DNA from: Anagrus nilaparvatae
Taxonomy: Eukaryota; Arthropoda; Insecta; Hymenoptera; Mymaridae
Direction of reading: 5' to 3'
DNA length: 64,000 nucleotides
Assembly: GCA_022575985.1 (NCBI GenBank)
Contig: JAKSXM010000142.1
Coordinates: 4,340,001-4,404,000 of the forward strand
The translations under genes and the position numbers were made by a program. The notes beneath the pieces were generated by a model, which saw only the letters and a list, made by a program, of their open reading frames with translations, searched no databases and had not been told where the DNA came from. Positions 14,101 to 26,000 of this stretch are shown piece by piece (positions within the stretch are counted from its first letter, which is position 1; each line of letters begins with the position of its first letter).

Positions 14101-14549
14101 TGATACGTATTTCTGTCTACTGGGGGGTAAAATTTGTTAGTAAAATTTGTTGTAAAATGAAAATTTTCTGCCTAATAAGTTTCCTGAAAATCTATGCGTT
14201 CTGAAGTGAAAATTTTACTTAATAACAATCTCTAAGATTAAATTATACTAAAATTAGATTTGCATCTGCTAATGATTTAAGGTACAGAAATTTTCCTCAG
14301 AAGGGATAGTTGAGAGAGGGGGGAGGGGGAGGTTGGTTCCAGCAAAAAATTTTCGCATTTTTACTTCATACTTTAAAATTTAATAAAAAATATGTGCAAA
14401 AATACGTTAATTTTCGATTCCCAAAAGGGGGGGGGTGAACAACCCTTTCATCCCCTGCTATCTGGTGTATATGCAACTGACCTAAAAAGATCATTTTTGC
14501 AATAAAATTTCCTTTCAAGATTACAAAATCAATTTGAACCCTATAGTAA
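8111..14549. other. Gene-free stretch with one possible untranslated exon
   Basis: No coding exon can be supported. At about 11940-12282 the plus strand resembles an insect 5' leader (repeated GTG/AAGTG words such as AAGTGTTTGAGTGTGTG). It ends in a less A+T-rich segment, and a possible splice donor (CC|GTGAGA) follows. It could be a non-coding first exon of the gene that starts at 23003, but nothing proves that. At about 10300-10400 and 10600-10700 there are slightly G+C-richer remnants of unknown origin. Confidence 0.35.
9763..9780. repeat. (ATT)n microsatellite
   Basis: Six consecutive ATT units are visible. Similar short ATT/AAT tracts lie near 39401-39419, 54232-54247 and 55217-55234. 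Confidence 0.9.
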
Positions 14550-14914
14550 ATAATTTAAAAACATTTTCGAAAAAGAAAAAAATCGTATAATTACTAAATT
14601 TAGTATATTAACAAAAAATTCGAGTATTCTCGATTTTTTTTGTGAGTTCGCAAGAAAAATTTATAATTTACAATTTTTTTTTCGAAAATTTTCAAAAAAT
14701 AGTTGTAAATTTATGAAAAATAGTTGTGAATTTACAACTTTTATCGTAAATTCACAAAAAAAAATCGAGAATTCTCGAATTTTTCGATAATGTACTTTTA
14801 TAATCGTAAATTTACGATTTTTATCGAAATTTACAAAATTTTTTGAAAATTTACAAATTATTCGAAAAAATTCTATTTTTTTTTGTTAATCTAAGAAAGT
14901 TACTTTTTACTGTG
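14550..14914. mobile_element. Tc1/mariner-like MITE, copy 2, left end missing
   Basis: The right end is intact: GAAAGTTACTTTTTACTGTG followed by TA (14915-14916), as in the copies at 5034 and 17639. The interior shows the same TTACTAAATTTAGTATATTA and TCGAGTATTCTCGA blocks. The left CACTGTAAAAAGTAAC end is absent; the match fades near 14550. It is therefore a truncated copy. Confidence 0.8.
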
Positions 14915-16309
14915 TACTACAACCCTCAGTTAATTATTGGTATAAAAATAAAATTCTAATCTACTGCTCCTAATTTCTAAACAACTAAAAAGCAATCAGA
15001 ATCTACTCTGGGCAAAAAAAACTAATACATAAAAAGAAATAATAATACAGAATTTAAAAATTGATTTAAAATAAAACTATAAAATTTTTTAATAAATTCA
15101 TATTTTTAGATTTATGTGATTTTGGATTTAATTATTAAAATTTATTTTATTATTAATAAAATATTCATATAAATAATTTTATTAAGGTCTTAAAATTTAA
15201 AAGACAAAAAAACACCATGAAAAAAAATATATAAAATAAAAAAAACCTGTCTTGAATAAAATATTAATTGTAAATATTGGATTGACAAAAGTTTATACAC
15301 TGTAAAAATTTAATAGTATAAAATTTTTTACTACAATTATAAAAAAATTAAATTTATGCAAATAAAACATTAATTTAAATATATAAAACAAGATTTTGAT
15401 ACATGTCCTGAATACTAATTAAATAAGTGCGTATTCATAAAATTTCAATATAAAATTTAAGTCTAGACGTATTTTTGTCAAATTTACTAATCGAAAAGCA
15501 AAATTTTTGAAGCTATACACTTTTTATTATGTTTATGTGCATTATAATATGTGTTACACTATAAATGCGATCCAATAACATGAATCAGCTGGTGTCATCA
15601 CATCGATTCACATTGCATTTTAAATGACGTAACACCTTTATAAGTCATTTTTTTAATATATTTTTATTAATTCCTGTACTTCAGACGTTACAGGTAAATT
15701 ATTTGATAAAAAATAGAATTTAATTATGATTTTTCTTTTTAAAAATTAGCCAAAAACAAAATTTGAATTTAAAAATTGTTTTTTTCTTGATTTGAATCTA
15801 GATATTTGATACAATTTTTATCTCATTTTTCAAACTTGAACTAGAAAATGTGAAGTATAATTTAAAAAGGTTTAGAATGCAAGAAATATGAGGACATACA
15901 TTAAATTCTAAAGTATACTGCGTACTACGTTATTTTCATATACTTTTGAGCAATCTATTGTGGCTTCACTAAGATAGGTTTAAGATAATTTCAGAGACTA
16001 ACTGTTTCTAATAATTATAAATATTTGTTTCAACAATCTGATATTTATGAACCGCAATATAACCTTTTTAAAACCTAATTGGAATCCAGAGTTCATGATG
16101 CCAAATTATAACACTTTTTAATCCTAAATCCAAATTTTTACGATGAACCTCCTCCCTTTTCATAAAGTTTTTTTAAAATCTTTTAGCTCATTTAAACTCT
16201 CAGTTCGTTTACCCATTCATAATGACCTCTCAGTAATTATGATCCTGGCCAAAATAGTAGAAACCAAAATTAAAATTCTTTTTTCATAAATAATAATTAA
16301 ATATTAATA

Positions 16310-17172
16310 ATAATAACTAAAAGTGGAAGAGTTGTACATGACTATTTCATCTCTGGAACTAAAATTAATAATGTCAATAATGTTAAAGATCTGGGAATTA
16401 TAATTGATAATAAATTATCTTTTAGTAATCATTTACAGTATATTAAAACAAAAGCTAATAAAACTTTATATTTTCTAAAATTTAATTCTAAACATTTTAA
16501 TGACTTTGATGCTTTTAGAACACTTTACTATTCGTATCTTTTTCCAATTTTGTCATATGGTTCTGTTATCTGGAATGTTCTTAATAAACAACAGATCTAT
16601 GAACTAGACAAGATTGTACATCGATACTTAAGATTTGTTGCATATCATACCAATTTTCATTTTGATATTTTGAGTCATGACTACTCGGCTATATCTAGGA
16701 AATTGGGCATTCCCAACTTGACCTCTGTTTTTGAAAGATATGATTTACTATTTTTGTACAAATTATTTAACAATTACATAGACTGTAAAGCTATTAATGA
16801 ATTTTTTTTGCTAAATATTCCTGGTAAATTATTAAGAAAAACTAGAATGTTTAAATCTGCTAAAATAAAGAACAATAAATTTTCTAAATTGTTAATTAGT
16901 AATAGATTAAGTAATTTAAGTAATAAGACGGATTGGATGGATTTCACTATGTCATTTAATAAGTTTATTAGTTTATCTAAAAGCAAAATCTATATTTATA
17001 AGTAGTCAATCTTTTCTTTTCCTTTAGCATTAATAATTTTTAATTATTATAAACAATTGTATCTATATGGAAAAATTTTTTTTTTTTTTCTGTACTTTTT
17101 TTATATTTTAAAAAACGGGAAATTTCCTGTGTATACTTCTAAATAAAAATAAAAATAAAAATAAAAATAAAT
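16310..17172 (+). mobile_element. 5'-truncated non-LTR retrotransposon (LINE)
   Basis: This element contains the C-terminal part of a LINE polyprotein, a 3' untranslated region of about 135 bp, and a pentanucleotide tail of (AAATA)n at 17141-17172. A simple-repeat tail and severe 5' truncation are the usual result of target-primed reverse transcription. The direct repeat AAATAATAATTAAAT-like (near 16287) against AAATAATTTTAAAT (near 17169) may be a target-site duplication, but both are too A+T-rich to be certain. Confidence 0.85.
16322..17005 (+). pseudogene. LINE reverse transcriptase ORF, C-terminal remnant
   Basis: The frame is open for 227 codons to a TAG and begins only because the element is truncated. 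The segment VKDLGIIIDNKLSFSNHLQY is the typical region after the reverse transcriptase catalytic core in Jockey- and CR1-type LINEs. It is followed by YLFPILSYGSVIWN, and by LGIPNLTSVFERYDLLFLYK, which is the usual downstream conserved block. The YxDD catalytic motif and the whole N-terminal part are missing, so the protein cannot be active. There are no frameshifts or stops in what remains, so the insertion is fairly recent. The assignment to a LINE is firm; the clade is not. Confidence 0.88.
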
Positions 17173-17451
17173 AATTTTAAATTCAGATAAGCTAGCTTGT
17201 ATTAGTAAAAAGTAATTTTTTTCAAAAAAATAGTCTGTCATTATTTTTAAATTGACACTTGATATTGTATATACGTTATTACGATACTTACCTCTGAATT
17301 TGCGTAGAGTGTGTACTTGAACTTGTTACTTTAATCTGATATCGATTTTTTTATCATTATTATCATTGTTTTTTTCATTCATAAAATATTTATTTTATTT
17401 TTCTAATATTTTCTTTATTTGTTTTACAATTTTCAGAAAAAATCAGTTTTT

Positions 17452-18135
17452 TTAACATGAAACATGTTATTAGAGAGGGGTACCCAAAAAATTTTCTTTC
17501 AACAGGAGGGGAGAAAGTGATGTTTTAGGGGGTCGTGTCAAATGGACTTAGCATGTTTTCGATTTAGGGACATCTAGGGACCCTAGAATAATTAGGATAA
17601 TTTCGGTTCTAAGACTTATAATAATTAGGGAGTGTATACACTGTAAAAAGTAACTTTCTTAGATTTACAAAAAAAATAGAATTCTTTCGAAAAATTAGTA
17701 AATTTTAAAAAAATTTTGTAAATATTCGTTAAAAATGGTAAATTTACTAAATTTAGTATATTATCAAAAAATTCGATAATTCTTGATTTTTTTTGGGGTT
17801 TTTACAAAAAAGTTGTAAATTCACAACTATTTTTCGGAAATTTACAACTATTTTTTTAAAATTTTCGAAAAAAAATTGTAAATTATCAATTTTTCTTGCG
17901 AATTCACAAAAAAAATCGAGAATACTCGAATTTTTTGTTAATATACTAAATTTAGTAAATGTGCGATTTTTTTCGAATATTTACAAATTTTTTCCAAAAT
18001 TTACTAATTTTACAAAAATGTTCTAATTTTTTTGTTAATATAAGAAAGTTACTTTTTACTGTGTATGTTAAAACCAGGATGTTAAAACTGTTATAAGTGA
18101 ACATGTTCCATGCTCGTTGGTTGTGTAAATACCCA
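17452..18135. mobile_element. CATGGAACATGTT-family element, interrupted copy
   Basis: The left part starts TTTAACATGAAACATGTT and runs through GAGAGGGGTACCC and repeated words of the type GATTTAGGGAC and TAGAATAAT. The right part ends with GAACATGTTCCATGCTCGTT and GGTTGTG. The two halves are separated by a complete Tc1/mariner-like MITE at 17639-18063, so this copy is older than that MITE. Related copies lie at 40717, 41926, 42209, 55745 and, inverted, near 63715. No open frame is present. Confidence 0.8.
17639..18063. mobile_element. Tc1/mariner-like MITE, copy 3 (nested)
   Basis: This 425-bp element has ends CACTGTAAAAAGTAACTTTC and its inverted complement ending ACTTTTTACTGTG. TA lies immediately outside both ends (17637-17638 and 18064-18065). 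It sits inside the CATGGAACATGTT element, whose sequence resumes directly after it. The interior matches the copies at 5034 and 14550. Confidence 0.9.
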
Positions 18136-18149
18136 AACACACAAAAGTT

Positions 18150-19970
18150 CATAATATTTCCCTTATCTGAAAATTTGAATATCCTTATTTAAAATTTTAA
18201 TTATTTGCTTATTTAGTCAATACACCCACTTTACCAAAATTAAGTTACACAATAACTACAGGATACAAAACCTGTGCAGAATTTTCAAACATAAGTACGA
18301 TAGTGAAAATTCCTATGGGGTTTAAGTGCGTAAACTAAAGAAAGCGAATCTAATTTTATTTACAAACAAATAAAAGTAAGAATAATATGAAAAATCGATA
18401 GGTTATACGAGTTTTAAGTTCAAGTTCACACTTTACGTAAATTGAAAGATGAAGCGTCTGTAACATAATTTATTTATCAAACATTACCTTATTTTTCAAA
18501 CAAAATCTCAAAAACACTATAAAATTTATTGCACCGAAAATCTGAAAAAAGCAAATAATAATTTCTCACCTTACACTCTATAAAAAAAAAATATCCGTTA
18601 TTTTACCTATTATTAAATTATAAAAAAAAAAATCAATAATTTTGTCAAGTATACACAAGTTAAAATTTCTCAATATTTGATATTATAAGGTCAGTGTATA
18701 AATTTCAAATGGACCAAACAATAAGAAAGAGAAACAGATACATATTTTTATTGTGTACCTATTTTTAAAATGATAATAAAATAAAAATTGAAAATCAAAA
18801 GAACGAAAGCTTTAAAACATGTTTTTAGTATTCTCCAGCCTACTCTTCATCCAGAATCCCCACAAAAAATTAAGGATCTTCCTAATACATTTGTATGTAT
18901 TATGAAATTTATTGCTTTATTTTTGTAATATTCAAAAAAAGACACCAAAAGAATCAGAGTATTATGTTTACGTAGTTACACGCGTATATACCCGCAAAAA
19001 TGCGCAGCTGCATTTTTCTATTTTTGGTCAATATGTATCTAAAACAGATTTTAAAAAAAAGAAATTTATACTGCGTAAAAAAAAGGGGGTTTATATCAAG
19101 GCTTACTTGAATTTTTACTTGTATAAACCTGCAAAGGTATTTCGAAATCCTTACATCTTTCTATTGAGAAGTGGTAGCAAATAAAAAAAATTCTAATAGA
19201 TCTACGCATTTTAAATTTTTGCTTTCTTTTATTTATACGTATTATAGTGCAGCAGATGCACACATTCAAATATAAGAAATACATGTATAAGATTGAAATC
19301 TGGATAATATAAAAAATGAATAAAGTCGATCGATGCGTGCGATCAATAGTTTCTAAAAATTTTGATCTATAATATATATAATAGAAAAATGCGGCACACG
19401 CAGTGCGCGTGTCTCAGTTCTTTACAATATTGTCATGTACTTTTGCCTTTTTTGCCCTTTGATATTCACCGTTTTCAATAATAATAATAATCGTTATATA
19501 AAAAAATCATGACATTTAAGAGACGTAAAAATATGTGCGCGGGGGTGATCCCAATATAAAGATATTCGTGTATCTATATTTTAGCAGATGCATCTATAAA
19601 CCAGAATATAAATGTAACGTTAGCTCGAAAAAAATTTTTTTTATTTGTGTATAGATTTTTTGGTTATACTCTTCATTCATTTGGCTTATTCAATTTTAAA
19701 ATGTGCTTATGCAACCTTCCAATATTTTGATCAATGAAATATTTTTTTTTTCTTGTATCATCCATACAGCAGCGTTAATTTCACTCTCCAATACAACGGA
19801 GATTTTAAAATTTGCTTGTAAATGTTTTGTGAAGTATGAGTTTATTAATTATCAAGAAGATTAATCGAGATAAAAATAACATTTTTTATGGACAAGCCAT
19901 TTACAAAAATAATTTAAAAAATAAACCATATAAATAAAATTCTAATTACAATAACTGTACCAACAATAAT
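18150..19970. other. Gene-free intergenic DNA
   Basis: No exon, RNA gene or recognisable element was found. The frames at 18912-19184 and 19096-19284 have biased composition and no homology that I recognise. A small G+C-rich hairpin-like stretch (CACACGCAGTGCGCGTGT) lies near 19395. Confidence 0.5.
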
Positions 19971-20638
19971 TTAGACCTGACGTGGAGCCCCGTTTCGTAG
20001 ACAAATTTTATCCTTGATAGGTCGAAGGAATTTTCCAACGGGTATTTATGTTTTTTGGGTCGCTGAATCCGAATATGGTATCAGTTTTTACCGAAAATGG
20101 TCCAGTTGCCCGAAATAGGCTACTTTTGGTTAATTTTTGGAGATTTTTTTATTTTCGCAAGGGTTACTTATGTTTTTCGGGTCGCTGAATACGAATATGA
20201 TATCGGTTTTTACCAAAAATGGTCCAGTTGCCTGCAATAGAATTACCTATTGTGGGTACATGAATCATTTTTAGTAAAAACTGATATTATATTCGTGTTC
20301 AGCGACCCGAAAAACATAAGCAGTTGATGAAAATGTTAAAAACCCCGCAAAGTATAACCTCAAAATTCCTATTGCGGACAACTGAATCATTTTCGATAAA
20401 AACCGATATAATATTCGTGTTTAGCGACCCGAAAAACATAAGTAACCCTTGCGAAAATAAGAAAATCTCCGAAAATTAACCGAAAGTTGCCTATTGCGGG
20501 CAACTGGACCATTTTCGGTAAAAACTGATACCATATTCGGATTCAGCGACCCAAAAAACATAAATACCCGTTGGAAAATTCCATCGACCTATCAAGGATA
20601 AAATTTGTCTACGAAACGGGGCTCCACGCCAGGGCTAA
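19971..20638. mobile_element. Long palindromic foldback element
   Basis: Almost the whole 668 bp folds back on itself. The ends are GACCTGACGTGGAGCCCCG on the left and CGGGGCTCCACGCCAGGGC on the right, each next to a TA that may be the target duplication. Each arm holds two units with the core GGGTCGCTGAA followed by a GAATATG-type block and a tract containing AATGGTCCAGTTGCC. The arms are far better conserved than the unit-to-unit similarity within an arm. There is no coding potential. The core resembles that of the GGGTCACTGA family at 2733 and 40372. Confidence 0.88.
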
Positions 20639-20639
20639 G

Positions 20640-22990
20640 ATATAACCACTACAACCTACAAGTCAAATATTATTTAAGAATGCCATAATAAGTATTTAAA
20701 TATATATTAATAAATTATTAATCATCATTATAAGATTGTAAAAGTAAAGCTATTATATAGACTCAAGAGCTCATTTCACTTGCGAGTAAAATTTTATTTA
20801 AATTTTTAGTAAACAGCTATAAAGAGACGATAAAGAGAAACTTGAAAATAATTAAATTATTTTCATAAAATAAAGCTGACATATTTCTTTTGTGCCGTAC
20901 CTTGACATTTTTGCACTAAAAAAAATTCTCGCAAGTTAAAAGAGTTCTTAAAAGTATAAAAACTAATAATGTAGAATTTCAATTAATCATATTTTGACTC
21001 GTATTTCGAAGCATAATTCTCACTGTAAAAGTAACTAGCAAATTTCTAAGGGTTCAATGATTTTTATTTATGTACTCCTATTATCAGATAAACTTAAATT
21101 TTAAAAATTCACAAAATTTTTTAGGGAACTTTTGTTACCAATGAAAAAAAAAGAATAAAAAAACATGTAGCTAATTAAAATTCTCCATGTTTAAAATTAT
21201 AAATTTAAATAAATTAAAAACCTAACACGTTAAAAAAAGTGAGAAATAACATTTTTTTTATTAATAGCGTTTAAGATAAAAATTTTATAATACGTCTATA
21301 AAGAATAAAGCAATATTATTTTTTTTGTATATATGGTCATTATCAGTTATATATATATATATACATCTTTATCGTATCATGATCTTTCACACTCTGAAAG
21401 AAGTCTGTCTGGACTTTCTTTTGGCACGAGCCATATATTTTTTTTCATATTATAATACAAAATAATAATAACAATAATAATCTTCAATACATAAAAAAAG
21501 AAACTGAATGGAATATCATCTGCTTTTATATTATAAATTTTTTTAATTTTTGCTACCTACCACATATATTCAATTTTTTTGTCTTTTCTTTCTTTAAAAA
21601 TTATAATAATTAATCAATAAAATACCTTTAATTTTATTCAAAAATTTAATAAAATATTTCTAAAACATTTTTTCTATGAAACCCCACCAATTTGAATTTA
21701 AAGAAACTATGAATGAGTCGTCCTTAAATATTTTAGGAGAGTAGGGGTAGAATTATGAAAACCCCCGTTTTTTTAATAAAAATATTTTTTGGACAGAGGA
21801 GGGATTTGAATGTAGGGATAAAATGCAAAAAAAAAAATATTCTTACAGATATTGCACTTTGTACTGTACAAAAGTAAATAATGGTGAACTCTGACTAAGG
21901 TATGCGAAAAAAAGGAAGGGAATTCACAAGTATCCACGTGTATTAGATTCATTGCTCTTTTTATAAGAGCCAAAAATACCTTTAAGGAGCAACAATGACA
22001 CAAATCTAATAATATTATAATAAAAAATATATACCCATCTTTATTTTTTCTTCGATTTTTACTCCCTTTATTATTTTGGCGAACGGTCGCGCGATTCAAA
22101 AAAAAAAAATTTTTGGACGCACTGCGGGAGGTGATATTTTTTTTCTCTTTTTTGTCCTTTTTTCAACTATATATTTTTTATTTCTCTTTCTTTAAATATA
22201 ATATACCTTATAATATGCTTCTTTCTTTGTCTTTTGATTCTTTTTTGTTATATACTCTCTTTATATCAAATAAAAAAAAAAAAAGGAGTCGGGATATATT
22301 ATATAGGAACACACATCAGCGAACATGTAGGAGCCTCCTAAAAAAAAATATTTCTTCTATAACCTCAGTTACTTTCCGGCACTCAGTTAGTAAGCAACTA
22401 ATATGATATGTTAAATCAAAATTAATTAATTCAATTATTAAAAGTGAAGTTTTTTGATTATTTTTGCCATCATTTATCACGATTTATCTAACACCACCCC
22501 CACTTACCAATTTTGACAAAAAAAAAAATACTAATAATAATAATAACAATAAACAATATATAAATGACAATACTATATTTTTTTACCTCCCACTTTTTAT
22601 TTTCTTGTTATATACTTTTAAATTGTACAGAGAGGACGCACTTGTATTGTACTGGTCAACCAGTAAAAAAGCGAGTTAAACCCCACTTTAATGTTTTATA
22701 CCTTTTTATAAATAATAAAAGTTTTATGTTTTATCTTATTCTCATTTTTATATATTATTTATTATAAAAATAGAGATTGAAGTGCATCAATCGTTCAAAA
22801 AAAAAAAAAAAAAAAAATGTGCATAGTGAAAAAAGTGTTTGGTTTTTAAATATCTAAAGTGACAAATGTTTAAAAAAATTTTAAAATTATTATTAATGAA
22901 AGGGATAATAATGAATTTTTTGAATAAAAAAATATTTTTTTAAATCAATCAATTTAAAACTCTATGATTAAATAAATAATAAACAATATT
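20640..22990. other. Upstream region of the helical-protein gene
   Basis: No coding exon is supportable. The 5' leader of the gene starting at 23003 probably lies in the last few hundred bases. The stretch at about 22820-22870 has AAGTG-type words common in insect leaders (GTGAAAAAAGTGTTTGG, AAAGTGAC). It follows a 21-A run at 22797-22817. A G+C-richer patch at about 22080-22130 (GAACGGTCGCGCGATTC) and another at 22630-22680 could be promoter-proximal. I cannot fix a transcription start. Confidence 0.35.
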
Positions 22991-23002
22991 ATAAATGTCA
23001 TA

Positions 23003-26000
23003 ATGCGAGAAAGTGTACTCGAAGTATTTCCTGGTGAAATAATAAAAAAGAGGCCAAAAATAAATGACCAATTAAAACCAAATATTTATTCAAATAATAA
23101 TGTTTCAAATCAACAAAATTATTATTATGAAAATTATTACGAAAATTTAATGATCAATTCGAAAAAATTAATGGATGTTGAAAGTGTTTTACCTAAAATA
23201 AAAACACAAACAACAATTGCTATGGTACATCAATTACCATCAGCAAGAAACAACAAATTGAATCATTGTCAAATACAACAGCAGCAACAAAATTATCAAC
23301 AAAATGTACAAAATTATCATAATCAAAATTTTTTAAATGATAACAAAGTACATAAAATAGACATAAAATCAGATAGCAATGATTTTTATTTAAATATCAA
23401 TAATAGAACTAGTTTTAGTGACATTAGTGATACTAGTGTTGTTAATAATAAAATAAATTTAAATAGTTGTGATAATAGTAAAAAAATTTATAGTAATTTT
23501 AATAGTGAAATTAATAGTGCTAATTGTAATAATAATAATAATAGAAGAACTAATACTAATACAACCAATACGAATAACAACAACTGCAATACTAGTAACT
23601 CAACCACCAGTAAGTTCAGTAAGGATCGAACGATTTTTTGGCGTGCTTGCGGGTGCTTAATTACTGGTGCGCTTTTTTTGTACTTTTTTTTAAGTTTATC
23701 ATTTTTTTTGCTAATTTTTTTTTTTTTTTTTTTAAGGTTATTGTTTAATTTTATTTTTAGTTTAGTTCATTAATTTATTTTACATTATTATGCAATCAGC
23801 AATTTCATGTCTCACACCACCATAGTTTTAAAATTTGCGTTTTTAATTTTTGCACTTTTTGTTTTTCATAATACACCAGCAATAAATTTTTTTTTTTAAA
23901 TTGACATCTAAACCCATATCAATTGAAAAAATAAATTTAGCACATAATAACACAAAAAAAATGCACATAATAGATAAAACTTAAACATGTGTATTTTTTT
24001 TTACCTATATATAAAAATAGCAACGTGCTTTTTATACACGCGACGGGGCGCTGACACTTGTTGCTTTATATATATACCTATATATATATATTGGATTGGC
24101 ACAAAAACGTTATTACGTATATTACATCTTTATATTACATTCACACCACTTTGAGATACTTTTTTTTTTGCAAAAAAAAATTTCTGTTTTTGGACAAAAA
24201 AAATATTTACTTATTTTATTTGGTTAATATTTGTATGATTTCTTTTTTTTTTTTTTGAATGTTTTGTGTAAATAATATATGTCTTAATTTTCAAAAATTT
24301 TTGCTTTATTGGATAAAAAAATTTTTTTGTGACTAAAAAAATTGTAAATATATAAAAAATAAATATTAATTTTTTTTTTGACATAATTATATCCGGTCAA
24401 TTTTTTATAATATACAGTTATGAAATTCCTGATTTTTGTAAAAAGCAAAAATAAATATTTTACTTGTAAATATTAAATACGTAGTAAGTAAATTTTGAAT
24501 CATTTATAAGTAAATAAAAATATTAAATTATTAATATCAAGGAGTTTTGAATTATTTTTTTGCGGATTCGAATTGTTCGTTATATAATTTAGCTTTTATT
24601 AATTATTATTTGATGGATCATGTTTTAAATTGGGGTTTTTCGTGGTATAAATATTTGAAATAAGCTTTCATGTATAAGCAGTTTTCTGAAATTTGATATT
24701 TAGCAAGGATTTACAATTCAATTGCAACGAGCTAAATTGGCTAAATTTAGAGAAATTCTAGTTATCAGGTTTATTAAAATAATTTTGATGGGTACTAAAT
24801 ATCTAAATTAGAAAATGAATTTTATATTCAGAATTAACCCTCACATTGTATTGAAATACTAAATTTTCTGGTCACAGACCCAAAAACACGTATATCCCGG
24901 CTACTGAAGCGTTTTTTAGCCCCTGACACAGAAAAATTTTTTACGGACCTGGGCCAAAAAAAGGGAATGCCCCAAATTGCAGGTTAATTTATGTACGACC
25001 TGGGCCATTTTTTTTCTGGCTACGAACTGTAAATAAAATATTGCGGTTTTTTTACAATAAAACGAAAAAATTTTCCTAAACACCGAGCTTTCAGTTATGT
25101 GCTAATCGAGCCAATAAGATTTGCAAGATTTTTAATTCAAACTGTTTCAATAAAACTTATTTTACAAATATCAAATTAAAAAATTGAAAATAATTAAAGG
25201 CCTAACTGCACGAATTGACAATTTAAAAAAAATGACCAATAATAAACCTATTATTAAATTAATTTTTAATTCCAACTTTTAAAGCATTAATTTTTTGTAA
25301 ACGGAAATAATATTTTTAAAACAAAGCCGGAAAACATTGATTTCGTGATTCGATTAATTTATATATCGTCAAGGTATTTTTAAAAATTTTTGAACAAAAA
25401 AATAATAAAACCAAAGGATCATACATACCACCAAAAAAAAAAGAATCATTAAGAAAAAGAAAGCTATTTTTATGTTTTTTAAATCATACTGTGCGAGTCT
25501 AACAAATCAGAATTTAAAAAAAACACGTACAAAGTATTAATTTATAATATTAGAATTATTTCCTTTATATAAAATTTCTTTTGTTTTTGCCTGTTTCAAT
25601 ATTAAAAAAGAGGTATTTTTTATTTCGAAATAAAAAAGACACCAAAAAATTTATTAAAAAAAGTAAAAGTTTTAGTTAATTAATAAAAAGGGTTTTTTTC
25701 GACTTAAAATCTGGTTTTTTTATAAAATAAAAATGATAAATAAATAACTTGTTAACAGGTTAATCATCATCATATTATTTGCATTGTATGCATTTATATA
25801 AAACAAATTGTAATACATGATAACTGACTGTGGTTTTTTATAAAAAAGAATTTAATGTGCACAAAAGAAGAAGCACCCCCTGTGGTTTTTAAATACCCAT
25901 GAAATATTATTCCTTTTTTTATTTTAAAATATTTATATGTGCATTATTAAATCTTTTTATGCGGTTTTTTTGCTTATCAAGATTTTGAAATTTTTCATTC

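Noticed and set aside
18912..19284. Overlapping frames on both strands
   Set aside because: Lys-, Tyr- and Phe-rich chance translations with no conserved motif.
23469..23660. Ile/Val-rich frame inside the first coding exon
   Set aside because: It is a shadow of the Asn-rich exon read in another frame.
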